Source of the DNA: Sorangium cellulosum
GTDB lineage: Bacteria; Myxococcota_A; Polyangia; Polyangiales; Polyangiaceae
NCBI RefSeq assembly: GCF_004135735.1
Contig: NZ_CP012670.1
Location: 9,743,501-9,807,500, forward strand
DNA length: 64,000 bases
Direction of reading: 5' to 3'
Numbering within the stretch: the first letter of the stretch is position 1; every line of letters starts with the position of its first letter. Under the pieces are notes generated by a model. It saw nothing but the letters and a program-made list of their open reading frames with translations, made no database searches and had not been told where the DNA came from. Shown piece by piece: positions 39,811-48,141 of this stretch. The translations under genes and the position numbers were made by a program.

Positions 39811-40745
39811 GCACGCGCTCCCTCTGGCACTGGGCCAACGCATACAAGATGAGCGCGGCCATCTTCGCCCTCGAGGAGGTGGGCGCGCTCGCGGCCATGG
39901 CCGCGGCTCCGCGCTCGATCGAAGAGCTCAGTTGGCTCGACGCGGACGCGCTGGCCCCGCTGCTCACCATGCTGCTCCACGCCGGGCTGCTCTCCTGCGA
40001 GGACGGGAGGTACTCGCTCGTGGGCGGCTCGCTGCTTCCGCTGCTCGCGCACGAGAGGCGCGTGCGATCGCGCTTCTCGCAGGAGGTCATCGTGGCCCGT
40101 CTGCGCGGCCAGGGCGGCTCCGATCCGATGGACGCGCCGGGGGCCGAGGCGCGCTGGCCGGAGTACCACGCCGCCATGAGCGTGAGCGCGCGATCGATCG
40201 CGCCGCATGTCGTCCGCGTCACCCGGCTGAGGCGCGGCGAGCACGTGATCGATCTGGGCGGCGCCGACGGCGCCCTCTTCGCAGCGCTCAAGCACCTCGT
40301 CCCCGGGATCCGCGGCACCGTCGTCGACCGCCCCTCGGCCGCGCCGCACTGGCGCGCGGTGGAGGACGCGCGCTTCGTCGGGCTCGATCTGCGCGCGCTC
40401 GACGGCGACCTCCTGGCCGACGCCGACGTGGTGCTCCTCTCCAACGTCCTGCACCTCTTCAACGCTGCCGACCGCGGCGTCATGATGAAGAAGATCCTCG
40501 ATCACGTGCGCCCGGGCGCGCGCGCCGTGGTGTACGACGTCTTCGTGTCACGCGGCGTCGCGGACGCGGGCCTCTTCATGGTCCTCGACTGGATGCTGTG
40601 CGGCCACCGATTCGACCTGACGGCCGAGCAGATGGCGTCAGAGCTCGTCTCGCTCGGCTGGTCGAATCCGGTCACTCACATCGTACCGACCCTGCCGGGC
40701 GCGTTCGTCTCGGCCCTCAAACCCGCGAGCGGAGCCACACCGTGA
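39807..40745 (+). CDS. O-methyltransferase with winged-helix dimerisation domain
   Basis: A 312-residue enzyme of the plant/antibiotic O-methyltransferase family. The N-terminal helix-turn-helix-like dimerisation region (MSAAIFALEEVGALAAMAAA) is followed by the SAM loop HVIDLGGADGALFAAL, VVLLSNVLHLFNAADR and AVVYDVFVSRG. The His that often acts as base in these enzymes could be His455-type in VLHLFN. It resembles the C-terminal half of the ligase fusion at 27142, suggesting common origin. Phenol methylation of the aromatic unit is a plausible job. Coupled by ATGA and GTGA to neighbours. Confidence 0.82.
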   Translation: MSTRSLWHWANAYKMSAAIFALEEVGALAAMAAAPRSIEELSWLDADALAPLLTMLLHAGLLSCEDGRYSLVGGSLLPLLAHERRVRSRFSQEVIVARLRGQGGSDPMDAPGAEARWPEYHAAMSVSARSIAPHVVRVTRLRRGEHVIDLGGADGALFAALKHLVPGIRGTVVDRPSAAPHWRAVEDARFVGLDLRALDGDLLADADVVLLSNVLHLFNAADRGVMMKKILDHVRPGARAVVYDVFVSRGVADAGLFMVLDWMLCGHRFDLTAEQMASELVSLGWSNPVTHIVPTLPGAFVSALKPASGATP

Positions 40746-42943
40746 GACACCTGCGCGACTTCCTCTCCGAGCTCTCGACCGGAGGACCTGTATCCATGCT
40801 CGGCGGACACTATCGCTGGCCTGGGAGCCCCAGCTCGTTCGCGGTGAACTCGATAAAGCACGTCGTGGCGCTGGCGGCTGAGCTTAGCGGCCGCGCCGTG
40901 ACCTCGACCGTGTTCCTGGACGACATCGGCGCCGGGGCCGCCTGCGCGGCCGGACGCTGCGACGTGGGGCTCCATCACACCATCCCGCAGGCGACGATCG
41001 ACGGCCTGGAGCGGTGGGCGGCCGAGGAGCTGCCCGCGCTGGAGACGACCCTGGTCGAGTCCGAGCGTGGCTGGATCGCCCCCGCCAGGCGGCTGCGCGA
41101 CATCCTGCGCAACTGCAGCGCCTTCGTCCCTGGCCACCCCGCCATTGAGGTGCTTCGCGACGGCGTGTCCTCCGATGCCGGGCCCGTCCGCTGGCTCAGG
41201 GCGCTCGAGATGGCGCTCTACATCGGGGCGAGGCCGCTGTTCCGACCGTTGCTCCTGGGGCACGAGTCGCGCCTCGCGCTGCCGCCGGTGCTCCTCGAAC
41301 GAACCATCACCAACGCCGCTTCGCGGAACCTGCACAAGGCGCGGAAGGCCAGGCGCCCGACCGGCCTCAGGGTCGATGACCCGGGTGATGGGTCGGTCCT
41401 CTACTGGGTACCCGGGCTCGATCGGGAGCGCATCGAGCTCCGCCGCGAGGAGAGCCGGGATGGCGTGAGCCGGGCAGCCAACAAGTGCGCCGCGATCCTC
41501 TCGCAGCTCTTCTTCCACATGCTCAAGGGAGCGAAGACTAAGCGCGCGTCGGTCTTCTACCTCGTCCCCTCGTACGACCGCGCGCGCTTGCGCGACGGCA
41601 TGGTCGCGTTCTTCCATATCTATCACGATCTGGCCGCGTGGTTCGGGCTCAAGGAGGCCACCTTGGTGTCCGGCTTCTACACCGACCCGGATCGCTCCGA
41701 GATCATGTGTGACGTCGTGTCACGCCGGCAGGACGACGCGCTCCCCCATCTCGGCGTGCACAGGCTGCGCGTCGGCGGCGCGCCGGCGCGATCCGCGGCC
41801 CCGCGGCGGATCTACGCCGACAACAACGCGACCACCGCGACCGATCCGTCGGTCCTCGAAGCGATGATGCCTTACCTGGGCGGCTCGTTCGGCAACCCCA
41901 GCTCGGCGCACTGGTCCGGCTGGGAGGCGGAGCACGCGGTGGCCGAGGCGCGGCAACGCGTGGCGGAGTCGATCGGCGCCGACCCGGAGGAGGTCTTCTT
42001 CACCTCGGGAGCGACCGAGTCGAACAACTGGTTGCTCCGCGGCTTCCCGCACGGCGTCCTCGTCACCTCGCCGATCGAGCACAAATCGGTGCTCGTGACC
42101 GCCCTGGAGATGCAGCGCGGCGGCCGCGAGGTGCGCATGGCGCCCATCACGCCCCAGGGGGAAGTGGACCTCGCCGCGCTGAAGGAGCTCATCACCCCCG
42201 GCTCGCTCGTCTCGCTGATGGCGGCGAACAACGAGATCCACACGCTGCTCGACCTGGACGCGGTGGGCGAGCTCTGCCAGCAGCGGGGCGCCCTCTTCCA
42301 CACCGACGCGGCGCAGGCGCTGGGCAGGATGCCGCTCGACGTGCGGCGGGCGCGCATCCACGCCATGAGCTTGTCGGCGCACAAGATCCATGGGCCCAAG
42401 GGCATCGGCGCGCTCTACGTCTCACGCGACCTCCACCACCGGCTCGGCGCGCTCCTGAGCGGCGGCGGTCAGGAGAGGAACCTGCGCGCTGGCACCTTGC
42501 CGACCGCGCTCATCGTGGGCTTCGGCGCCGCCTGCAGCCTCGCGCGCCAGTGCTACGCGCTCGAGGTGCAGCGCTTGCAGGCGATATCCCAGCGCTTCCT
42601 GGTGGAGCTCTCCGCGCGCGAGGTCCGCTACGACATCGTTGGACCTCCGGACCTGCGGCGTCGCCGTCCGGGTTCTCTGTGCCTGTTCTTTCCCGATATC
42701 GACACCGTCCGGCTGTCCGAGGTGCTGTCCGAGATCGCGGTCAGCCAGACCTCGGCCTGCAATGGCCAGGGAGTGGGCAGTCACGTCCTCGCGCATCTCG
42801 GGTTCACCGTGGCCGAAGCACAGCGGATGTTGCGGATCGCCTTCGGGCGCTTCAACACGGAGGAGGACGCGCTCGTCATCGCCGGACGCATCGCCGCCGT
42901 GCTGCACGGCGATCCGTGCGAGGAGCGGCGTGCGGCCTCCTGA
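40742..42943 (+). CDS. fusion of unknown 350-residue domain with cysteine desulfurase
   Basis: A 733-residue protein that starts with GTG overlapping the previous stop. Residues about 356-725 form a NifS/IscS-type cysteine desulfurase: IYADNNATTATDP, FFTSGATESNNW, FHTDAAQALG, PLP Lys in SLSAHKIHGPKG, and the persulfide-forming Cys in SQTSACNGQG. Both key residues are present, so it should release sulfur from cysteine. The first 350 residues (LGGHYRWPGSPSSFAVNSIK, CAAILSQLFFHMLKGAK, AWFGLKEATLVSGFYTDPD) match nothing I know and may be the sulfur acceptor-handling or substrate domain. It implies sulfur incorporation into the product. It is the last gene of the coupled operon. Confidence 0.85.
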   Translation: MRHLRDFLSELSTGGPVSMLGGHYRWPGSPSSFAVNSIKHVVALAAELSGRAVTSTVFLDDIGAGAACAAGRCDVGLHHTIPQATIDGLERWAAEELPALETTLVESERGWIAPARRLRDILRNCSAFVPGHPAIEVLRDGVSSDAGPVRWLRALEMALYIGARPLFRPLLLGHESRLALPPVLLERTITNAASRNLHKARKARRPTGLRVDDPGDGSVLYWVPGLDRERIELRREESRDGVSRAANKCAAILSQLFFHMLKGAKTKRASVFYLVPSYDRARLRDGMVAFFHIYHDLAAWFGLKEATLVSGFYTDPDRSEIMCDVVSRRQDDALPHLGVHRLRVGGAPARSAAPRRIYADNNATTATDPSVLEAMMPYLGGSFGNPSSAHWSGWEAEHAVAEARQRVAESIGADPEEVFFTSGATESNNWLLRGFPHGVLVTSPIEHKSVLVTALEMQRGGREVRMAPITPQGEVDLAALKELITPGSLVSLMAANNEIHTLLDLDAVGELCQQRGALFHTDAAQALGRMPLDVRRARIHAMSLSAHKIHGPKGIGALYVSRDLHHRLGALLSGGGQERNLRAGTLPTALIVGFGAACSLARQCYALEVQRLQAISQRFLVELSAREVRYDIVGPPDLRRRRPGSLCLFFPDIDTVRLSEVLSEIAVSQTSACNGQGVGSHVLAHLGFTVAEAQRMLRIAFGRFNTEEDALVIAGRIAAVLHGDPCEERRAAS

Positions 42944-42944
42944 G

Positions 42945-43907
42945 TCATGCGTCGGCCAGGGCCGCCCCGAGATCGGCCCCATGGCCGAGCGCCACCATGG
43001 CGAGGACCCGCGCCTTCACCGAGGTGAGCTCGCCCGCGAGGAGCGTCCCCGCCTCCACCAGGTCCTTCGCGCCGATGCCGCCGGCGTACTTGGGCCGCAT
43101 GCGCCCCATCGGCGATCGTGCGGCGAGGATCACCGCAACGCCTCGCTCGAGCGCGTGCAGCATCCCGAGGCGCGCCCCCGGCGACACGACGCCGAGCCCC
43201 GGGAAGCCCTCCACCACCACGGCGCGCGCTCCGGCGGCGACCGACGCGCGGAAGAACCGGTCATCGCTGCCCAGCACCACCTTGATCAGATCGACATTGA
43301 CCTCGATCCGGGCTGGCGCGTACCGGGGCCGCTGCGGGAGGCGCTTGGTGAACACGATGCGATCCTCGTCGGCGCGCCCGAGGATGCCGAGATCCATCGA
43401 ATCGAAGGTGGCGACGTTGCTCTTGTGCGCCTTCTGCACGTCGCGCGCTGCGTGGATCAGCTCGTTGAAACAGACCATGGCGCCGAGGCCGCGCGCCTCC
43501 GGGCACGCCGCCGTCCGCACGGCATTCACGAGGTTGCGCGGCCCGTCGGTGTCGGCGGCGCCCGCGTCGAGCTGTGCGCCAGTCCAGACGATCGGCTTCT
43601 CGGTGGTGTTCAGGAGATCGCAGAAGTAGCTCCCCTCCTCGATGGCACCGGTGCCCGCGGTCACCACCACGCCGCAGACGTCCGGGCGATCGAGCCAGCT
43701 CAGCGCTTCCCGGGCGATCGCGAAGAGATCGTCCGGGGACAACGCGCCGCCAAGCACGCTGGAGAAGGGGATCACGTGCAATGCCACGGGCGCCTCGATC
43801 GACCCGATGGTGCCTTCAATCGAGCCCGGCGCGGGGGCCACGCCGCCTCTGACCGCGTCATACCGAGAGGCGATCGTCCCCCCGGTGGTGATGATCACGA
43901 CGAGCAT
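42945..43907 (-). CDS. L-asparaginase-fold protein with altered active site
   Basis: A 320-residue protein with the bacterial asparaginase layout: first catalytic Thr in IITTGGTIAS, a second motif VVVTAGTGAIEEGSYF, the Lys region KAHKSNVATFDS, and a C-terminal half with VVVEGFPGLG. In true asparaginases the second motif reads HGTDTMEET; here the Asp after Thr is Gly and the His is Ala, so substrate or chemistry may differ. It is convergent with the desulfurase gene, their stops 1 bp apart, and lies 3 bp downstream of the thioesterase gene on the same strand. It may hydrolyse an amide in the product or act in resistance; this is unproven. Confidence 0.78.
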   Translation of the reverse strand: MLVVIITTGGTIASRYDAVRGGVAPAPGSIEGTIGSIEAPVALHVIPFSSVLGGALSPDDLFAIAREALSWLDRPDVCGVVVTAGTGAIEEGSYFCDLLNTTEKPIVWTGAQLDAGAADTDGPRNLVNAVRTAACPEARGLGAMVCFNELIHAARDVQKAHKSNVATFDSMDLGILGRADEDRIVFTKRLPQRPRYAPARIEVNVDLIKVVLGSDDRFFRASVAAGARAVVVEGFPGLGVVSPGARLGMLHALERGVAVILAARSPMGRMRPKYAGGIGAKDLVEAGTLLAGELTSVKARVLAMVALGHGADLGAALADA

Positions 43908-43910
43908 CGT

Positions 43911-44321
43911 CTATCTCCTTTGCGTCGCGAGGGTGCCGGTCGCGGTGACGGCGATGGTGCCGTCCTCGAGCGCGATGGATCCGGCGCAGCGCCCGAGCCA
44001 CCGGTGATGCTCCACGATGCGCGCTTCGCAGCGGACGCGCTGGCCGACGCGCACAGGGGCGATATAGCGCAACGAGAGCTCGGCGGTCACCATGAATCGG
44101 TTCGGGTCGAGGGACCAGATCACGGCGCCGAACGCCTCGTCCAGCGCCGCGGCGAGCACCCCACCGTGGGCCAGCGTCGGATGCCCCGCGAAGCGCTCCA
44201 GTACGAGCCACACCGCCGCCACGTGCCCCGGCGCGATGGCCTCGAAGGCCAAACCGAGGCCCACTTCTTGCTCTGTGCCGCAGGCGAAGCAGGTCTTGCT
44301 CCGCGGGATCGCCTGTCTCAT
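43911..44321 (-). CDS. hotdog-fold thioesterase (PaaI-like)
   Basis: A 136-residue protein with the single-hotdog thioesterase pattern: an N-terminal CFACG, then HPTLAHGGVLAAALDEAFG (conserved HGG and the catalytic acidic residue), LSLRYIAPVRVGQ and a C-terminal beta strand TIAVTATGTLATQ. The start at 44321 gives the normal family length; the frame runs further on the opposite side of other genes but without similarity. It could release or edit acyl-ACP intermediates. It is divergent from the VOC gene at 44412 across an AT-rich palindrome that may regulate both. Confidence 0.8.
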   Translation of the reverse strand: MRQAIPRSKTCFACGTEQEVGLGLAFEAIAPGHVAAVWLVLERFAGHPTLAHGGVLAAALDEAFGAVIWSLDPNRFMVTAELSLRYIAPVRVGQRVRCEARIVEHHRWLGRCAGSIALEDGTIAVTATGTLATQRR

Positions 44322-44338
44322 GGTCGGACCGCAGAAAC

Positions 44339-44355
44339 TAGTATTGTTTATACTA
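44339..44355. promoter_or_regulatory. 17-bp palindromic operator candidate
   Basis: TAGTAT-TGTTT-ATACTA is a perfect 6-bp inverted repeat with a 5-bp spacer, in the only AT-rich stretch between the divergent thioesterase and VOC genes. A TATA-like -10 sequence can be read on either strand inside it. A close relative (13 of 17 bases) overlaps the promoter at 50551-50567. Probably a repressor site. Confidence 0.6.
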
Positions 44356-44411
44356 TCGCCCCGTGCTATCAGAGTCGAGCGCGTGCTGCGCTGATCGGGA
44401 GCCAGCGTTTC

Positions 44412-44795
44412 ATGAGGGCGAAGCTCGGGTACGTCATCTTGTATGTGGACGACGCGGACGCGGCGTTCGATTTCTATTCCTCGGTCTTCGGGCTCAAGGA
44501 GCGCTCTCGGCACGACGGATACATCGAGCTGGAAACGGGGGCGACCGTCTTTGCCTTGTGCGAGCGGCGGTTCGTCAAGAAGAGGCTCGGCATCAGCTTC
44601 GGCCCGAAGGGGCGTGGCGCCAGCGAGGTCGCTTTCGTGTTGCCGCGTGCGCAGATCGGCGAGGCGTTCGAGCGCGCGGTCGCAGCGGGCGCCGAGCCGC
44701 TCCTCGAGCCTGTCGAGCAGCCCTGGGGGCAGCTCGTCAGCTACGTGAGGGACCCGGACGGCCACCTGGTAGAAATCTGCTCTCCGGACGTCTGA
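44412..44795 (+). CDS. VOC-family (glyoxalase/bleomycin-resistance fold) protein 1
   Basis: A 127-residue vicinal-oxygen-chelate protein: LGYVILYVDDADAAFDFYSS at the start, FGLKERS, ELETGATVFALCE, and the final VRDPDGHLVEICS. Such proteins act as metal-dependent enzymes or as drug-binding resistance proteins. Mitomycin producers carry a VOC-fold protein (Mrd) that sequesters the drug, so a self-resistance role is attractive here. It lies downstream of the palindrome at 44339 and upstream of a drug exporter. Confidence 0.85.
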   Translation: MRAKLGYVILYVDDADAAFDFYSSVFGLKERSRHDGYIELETGATVFALCERRFVKKRLGISFGPKGRGASEVAFVLPRAQIGEAFERAVAAGAEPLLEPVEQPWGQLVSYVRDPDGHLVEICSPDV

Positions 44796-44855
44796 GGCCA
44801 CACGCGATGGATTGAGTTGACATCCGGCCGCTCCGCCGGCCGGCGGAGGTTTGCC

Positions 44856-46283
44856 GTGAGCTCTGCTGCACAGTCGGAGAACAACAAGAAGTGGCTGGTC
44901 CTGGCGACCATCGGCCTGTCCGTCTTCATGGCCATGATCGACAGCAGCATCGTCAACCTCACACTGCCGACGTTCGCGCGGGAGATGGGGGTCAGCTTCG
45001 CAGCGGTCCAGTGGATCGTGCTGTCGTACATGCTGACGGTGACCACCCTCATGTTGAGCGTCGGGCGGCTCGCCGATATCGTCGGGAAGCGGCCGATGTT
45101 CGTGGTCGGCCTGGCCATCTTCACCGTCGCCTCCGGGATGTGCGCCATCGAGGTGTCGCTCGCGTGGCTCATCGGCTGGCGCGTGGTGCAGGGAGTGGGC
45201 GCCTCGGTGGTCATGGCGCTCGGGCCCGCGATCCTCACCGAGGTGTTCCCTCCCGCCGAGCGCGGCAAGGCCCTCGGCATGATCGGCACCACCGTGAGCG
45301 CCGGCATCGTCCTCGGGCCCACGCTGGGTGGCTTCATCCTGGGGTCCCTCGGCTGGGGCTGGATCTTCCTGGTCAACGTCCCGCTCGGGATCATCGGTTG
45401 CATCGTGGGGGCGCGCACGCTGCCGGCGCCGGTGGAGACCAGGGGCCAGAAGTTCGATATCGCCGGTGGGGTGACGATGTTCGGGGCGCTCCTGAGCCTG
45501 CTGCTGGCCCTGACGCTGGGACAGCGGATGGGGTTTGGCGCCCCGCATATTCTCGGGCTGTTCGCCGCGAGCGTGGTCCTCGGCGCGGCGTTCGTGAAGA
45601 TCGAGAACTCCGTGAAGCAGCCGCTCGTGCAGCTCCCCTTGTTCAACAACACGATCTTCAGCGTCAATCTCGTGTCGAGCTTCCTCTCCTTCATCGCCAC
45701 CGCGGGCACGCTGATCCTCATGCCCTTCTTCCTGCAGCAGGTGCTCCACTACGGAGCCGAGCGCACCGGGCTTCTCCTGTCGGTCATGCCGATCGTGATC
45801 GGCGTGGTGGCTCCCATCGCCGGAACGCTCTCGGACAAGTACGGAGTCCGCCCCATCACCGTCGCGGGCCTCGGCGTGCTCCTGCTCGGGTACCTCGCCG
45901 TGAGCGGACTCACCGCGCAAAGCACCACCCTCGATTACATCCTCCGATTTCTGCCCGTCGGGCTGGGGCTGGGGTTGTTTCAGTCACCGAACAACAGCGC
46001 CATCATGGGGAGCGTCCCCCGCGAGCACCTCGGAATCGCCTCCGGTCTGCTCGCCGTATCGCGCACGCTGGGGCAGACCAGCGGGGTGGCGATCATCGGC
46101 GCTCTCTGGTCCGCGCGGGTCGCGACGCACGGAGGCACGGCCGAGGGGAGCGCGGCCCCGGAGGCACAGGTCAGCGGGCTGCACGAGACCGCGCTCGTCC
46201 TGGCCGGGCTGGTGGCGGTGGCGTTGCTCCTCACCCTGCGCGGGACTCGACCTCGGCGCGAAGAGATCGCCGCCACGACGTAA
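44856..46283 (+). CDS. DHA2-family (14-TM) MFS multidrug exporter
   Basis: A membrane transporter of about 475 residues with about 14 predicted helices. N-terminal motif MAMIDSSIVNLTLPTFA, motif A GRLADIVGKRP and motif C GPTLGGFILG place it in the drug:H+ antiporter 2 (EmrB/QacA-like) branch. The GTG start at 44856 follows GGAGG by 6 bp; a TTG further upstream is unlikely. It follows the VOC gene closely and is a natural exporter for the cluster product, comparable in role to Mct of mitomycin producers, although that comparison is functional, not based on alignment. Confidence 0.9.
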   Translation: MSSAAQSENNKKWLVLATIGLSVFMAMIDSSIVNLTLPTFAREMGVSFAAVQWIVLSYMLTVTTLMLSVGRLADIVGKRPMFVVGLAIFTVASGMCAIEVSLAWLIGWRVVQGVGASVVMALGPAILTEVFPPAERGKALGMIGTTVSAGIVLGPTLGGFILGSLGWGWIFLVNVPLGIIGCIVGARTLPAPVETRGQKFDIAGGVTMFGALLSLLLALTLGQRMGFGAPHILGLFAASVVLGAAFVKIENSVKQPLVQLPLFNNTIFSVNLVSSFLSFIATAGTLILMPFFLQQVLHYGAERTGLLLSVMPIVIGVVAPIAGTLSDKYGVRPITVAGLGVLLLGYLAVSGLTAQSTTLDYILRFLPVGLGLGLFQSPNNSAIMGSVPREHLGIASGLLAVSRTLGQTSGVAIIGALWSARVATHGGTAEGSAAPEAQVSGLHETALVLAGLVAVALLLTLRGTRPRREEIAATT

Positions 46284-46319
46284 GGCGGTCATCGAGACCA
46301 GCTCGCCGGGAGGTGCCCC

Positions 46320-48131
46320 ATGGAACTCACTGTTCTCAAGGAAGCGAAGCCCGAGCACGACTACAAGTTCGTCCTCGATCCGCGGGTGACGAGCCCCGAG
46401 AGCTTCCGCGTGATCTTCGTCATCCTGCTCGATGGAGATCTCGTGATGTCGCCGGAGCACCTCGGGGTCGCGTATATGGCGGCGGTGCTCCGGCGCGCCG
46501 GATTCGTGTGCGCGATCGAGGAGGTCGAGCACGGAAATGAGGAAGCGGCGCTCGAGACCATCGCGCGGTTCGATCCACACCTCACGTGCTTCACCCTGAT
46601 GAGCCTCAATACGCTGAGCTGCCTCAGGTTCTCGGACAAACTGCGGAGCCGCCTTCCGCATACGAGGATCGCCTGCGGCGGCCCGGCCGGAACCTACGCC
46701 GGTTTGGACATCCTGCGGCACAATCCTCATGTCGAGATCGTGGCGGTCGGCGAGGGAGAGCCGACCATCTTCGAGCTGGCTCAATGCGTATATCTTGGGG
46801 AGCCGCTGGAGCGGTGCCCTGGGATCTGCTACCGCGACGCGGAGGGGCGCCTGCGCCAGACGCCGCTCCGCGCCCTCATGCACAACCTGGATGATCTGCC
46901 ATTTCCGGCGCGCGACCAGCTCGAGAAGCACGGGGGGAAGCTGGAGTACGTGCGCATCAGCACCAGCCGCGGCTGCGTGGCGCGCTGCGCCTTCTGCAGC
47001 GCTCCGCACGTCGGCAATAAGATCCAGCAGGGCAAAGCCTGGCGCGGTCGCTCCCCCGAGTCGGTGCTGGAGGAGCTGACCCAGCTGGTAGATCGCTACA
47101 AATTCCGCACGTACGACTTCATCGACTCCACCTTCGAGGATCCCGATGGCGGCAAGATAGGCAAGGCGCGGATTCGCAAGATCGCCAGCGGGATCATCGA
47201 ACGGAAGCTCGATATCTACTACAATATCTGCATGCGGGCCGAGAACTGGACCGACGGGGACGGGGAGCTGCTCGAGCTCCTCGTCCGCTCCGGTCTGGAG
47301 AAGGTCAACGTCGGCATCGAGTCGGGCACCCCGGAGGAGCTCGCGTTGTGGGAGAAGCGCGCCACAGTGGACGATAACGTCCGCATCATTCGCCTGCTGC
47401 GGGAGCACGGGATCTATCTGGCGATGGGGTTCATCCAGTTCCACCCGTATTCCACGGTGGACACCCTCAGGCGCAACGCTGAGTTCCTGCGGGCCAACTA
47501 CGGCCACAACCTGCGGCGCCTCACGGAGCGTCTGGAGATCTACCCCGGCACGCCGCTCATCAAGCGGATGGAGCAGGACGGCCTGCTGGCGCCGGACTAC
47601 TGGCAGACGCTCGATCACTACGGCTACGGTTACAAGGATGAAGCGGTAGGCAAGCTCGCTCGCCATTTCGCTTCGCTCTACAACAACGAGGACTACCACA
47701 TGCGCGGCGTGATCACCGACACGTCGGCAGTCTTCGAGTTCGAGACGTTCAACGTGGTCCTCTCGACGTACCTGTTGCGGATCTATCGCAAGTTCAACCA
47801 TCTGCCGGCGGTGCTCGAGCTACTCGAGGATTTCCGCAACGGAACGCACGCGGTCCACCGGCAGACCGCGGACTTCAACTACCAGTTCTTCATGTCGAAC
47901 CTCGAGGACGTGCTCGCGGACAGGTTGGACGATGCCAGGCAGCGCAAGGATCTGGATCTGCTCGAGGCACACTTCCGATCCATCATCGACACCATCAAGA
48001 CGCGGCAGCTCAGGCTGGGCAGGGCTCTCCTGCGCGCCGGCGCCGATCTCACGCTCATCGCCTCCAGCGATGATGTGCGCAGCTTCACGATCGCCAAAAC
48101 GTATACCGGCGGTGGTACGCCATGCTGGTGA
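46320..48131 (+). CDS. B12-binding radical SAM protein
   Basis: A 603-residue enzyme. The N-terminal 160 residues are a cobalamin-binding domain (MSPEHLGVAYMAAVLRRAG, CGGPAGTYAG, VAVGEGEPTIFEL), followed by a radical SAM barrel with the cluster motif SRGCVARCAFCSAPH and GFIQFHPYS. A helical C-terminal part of 170 residues is unassigned. Such BchE-like proteins carry out C-methylation, cyclisation or oxidation. Start has GGGAGGT 5 bp before ATG. It is followed by a sulfotransferase 10 bp later. Chemistry on the aromatic or sugar core is plausible but unproven. Confidence 0.87.
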   Translation: MELTVLKEAKPEHDYKFVLDPRVTSPESFRVIFVILLDGDLVMSPEHLGVAYMAAVLRRAGFVCAIEEVEHGNEEAALETIARFDPHLTCFTLMSLNTLSCLRFSDKLRSRLPHTRIACGGPAGTYAGLDILRHNPHVEIVAVGEGEPTIFELAQCVYLGEPLERCPGICYRDAEGRLRQTPLRALMHNLDDLPFPARDQLEKHGGKLEYVRISTSRGCVARCAFCSAPHVGNKIQQGKAWRGRSPESVLEELTQLVDRYKFRTYDFIDSTFEDPDGGKIGKARIRKIASGIIERKLDIYYNICMRAENWTDGDGELLELLVRSGLEKVNVGIESGTPEELALWEKRATVDDNVRIIRLLREHGIYLAMGFIQFHPYSTVDTLRRNAEFLRANYGHNLRRLTERLEIYPGTPLIKRMEQDGLLAPDYWQTLDHYGYGYKDEAVGKLARHFASLYNNEDYHMRGVITDTSAVFEFETFNVVLSTYLLRIYRKFNHLPAVLELLEDFRNGTHAVHRQTADFNYQFFMSNLEDVLADRLDDARQRKDLDLLEAHFRSIIDTIKTRQLRLGRALLRAGADLTLIASSDDVRSFTIAKTYTGGGTPCW

Positions 48132-48141
48132 GGAGCCGTTC

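Noticed and set aside
44322-45920. Extension of the thioesterase frame to a 669-residue protein on the minus strand.
   Set aside because: The extra part is antisense to the VOC and MFS genes, has no family pattern, and the thioesterase fold begins at 44321.
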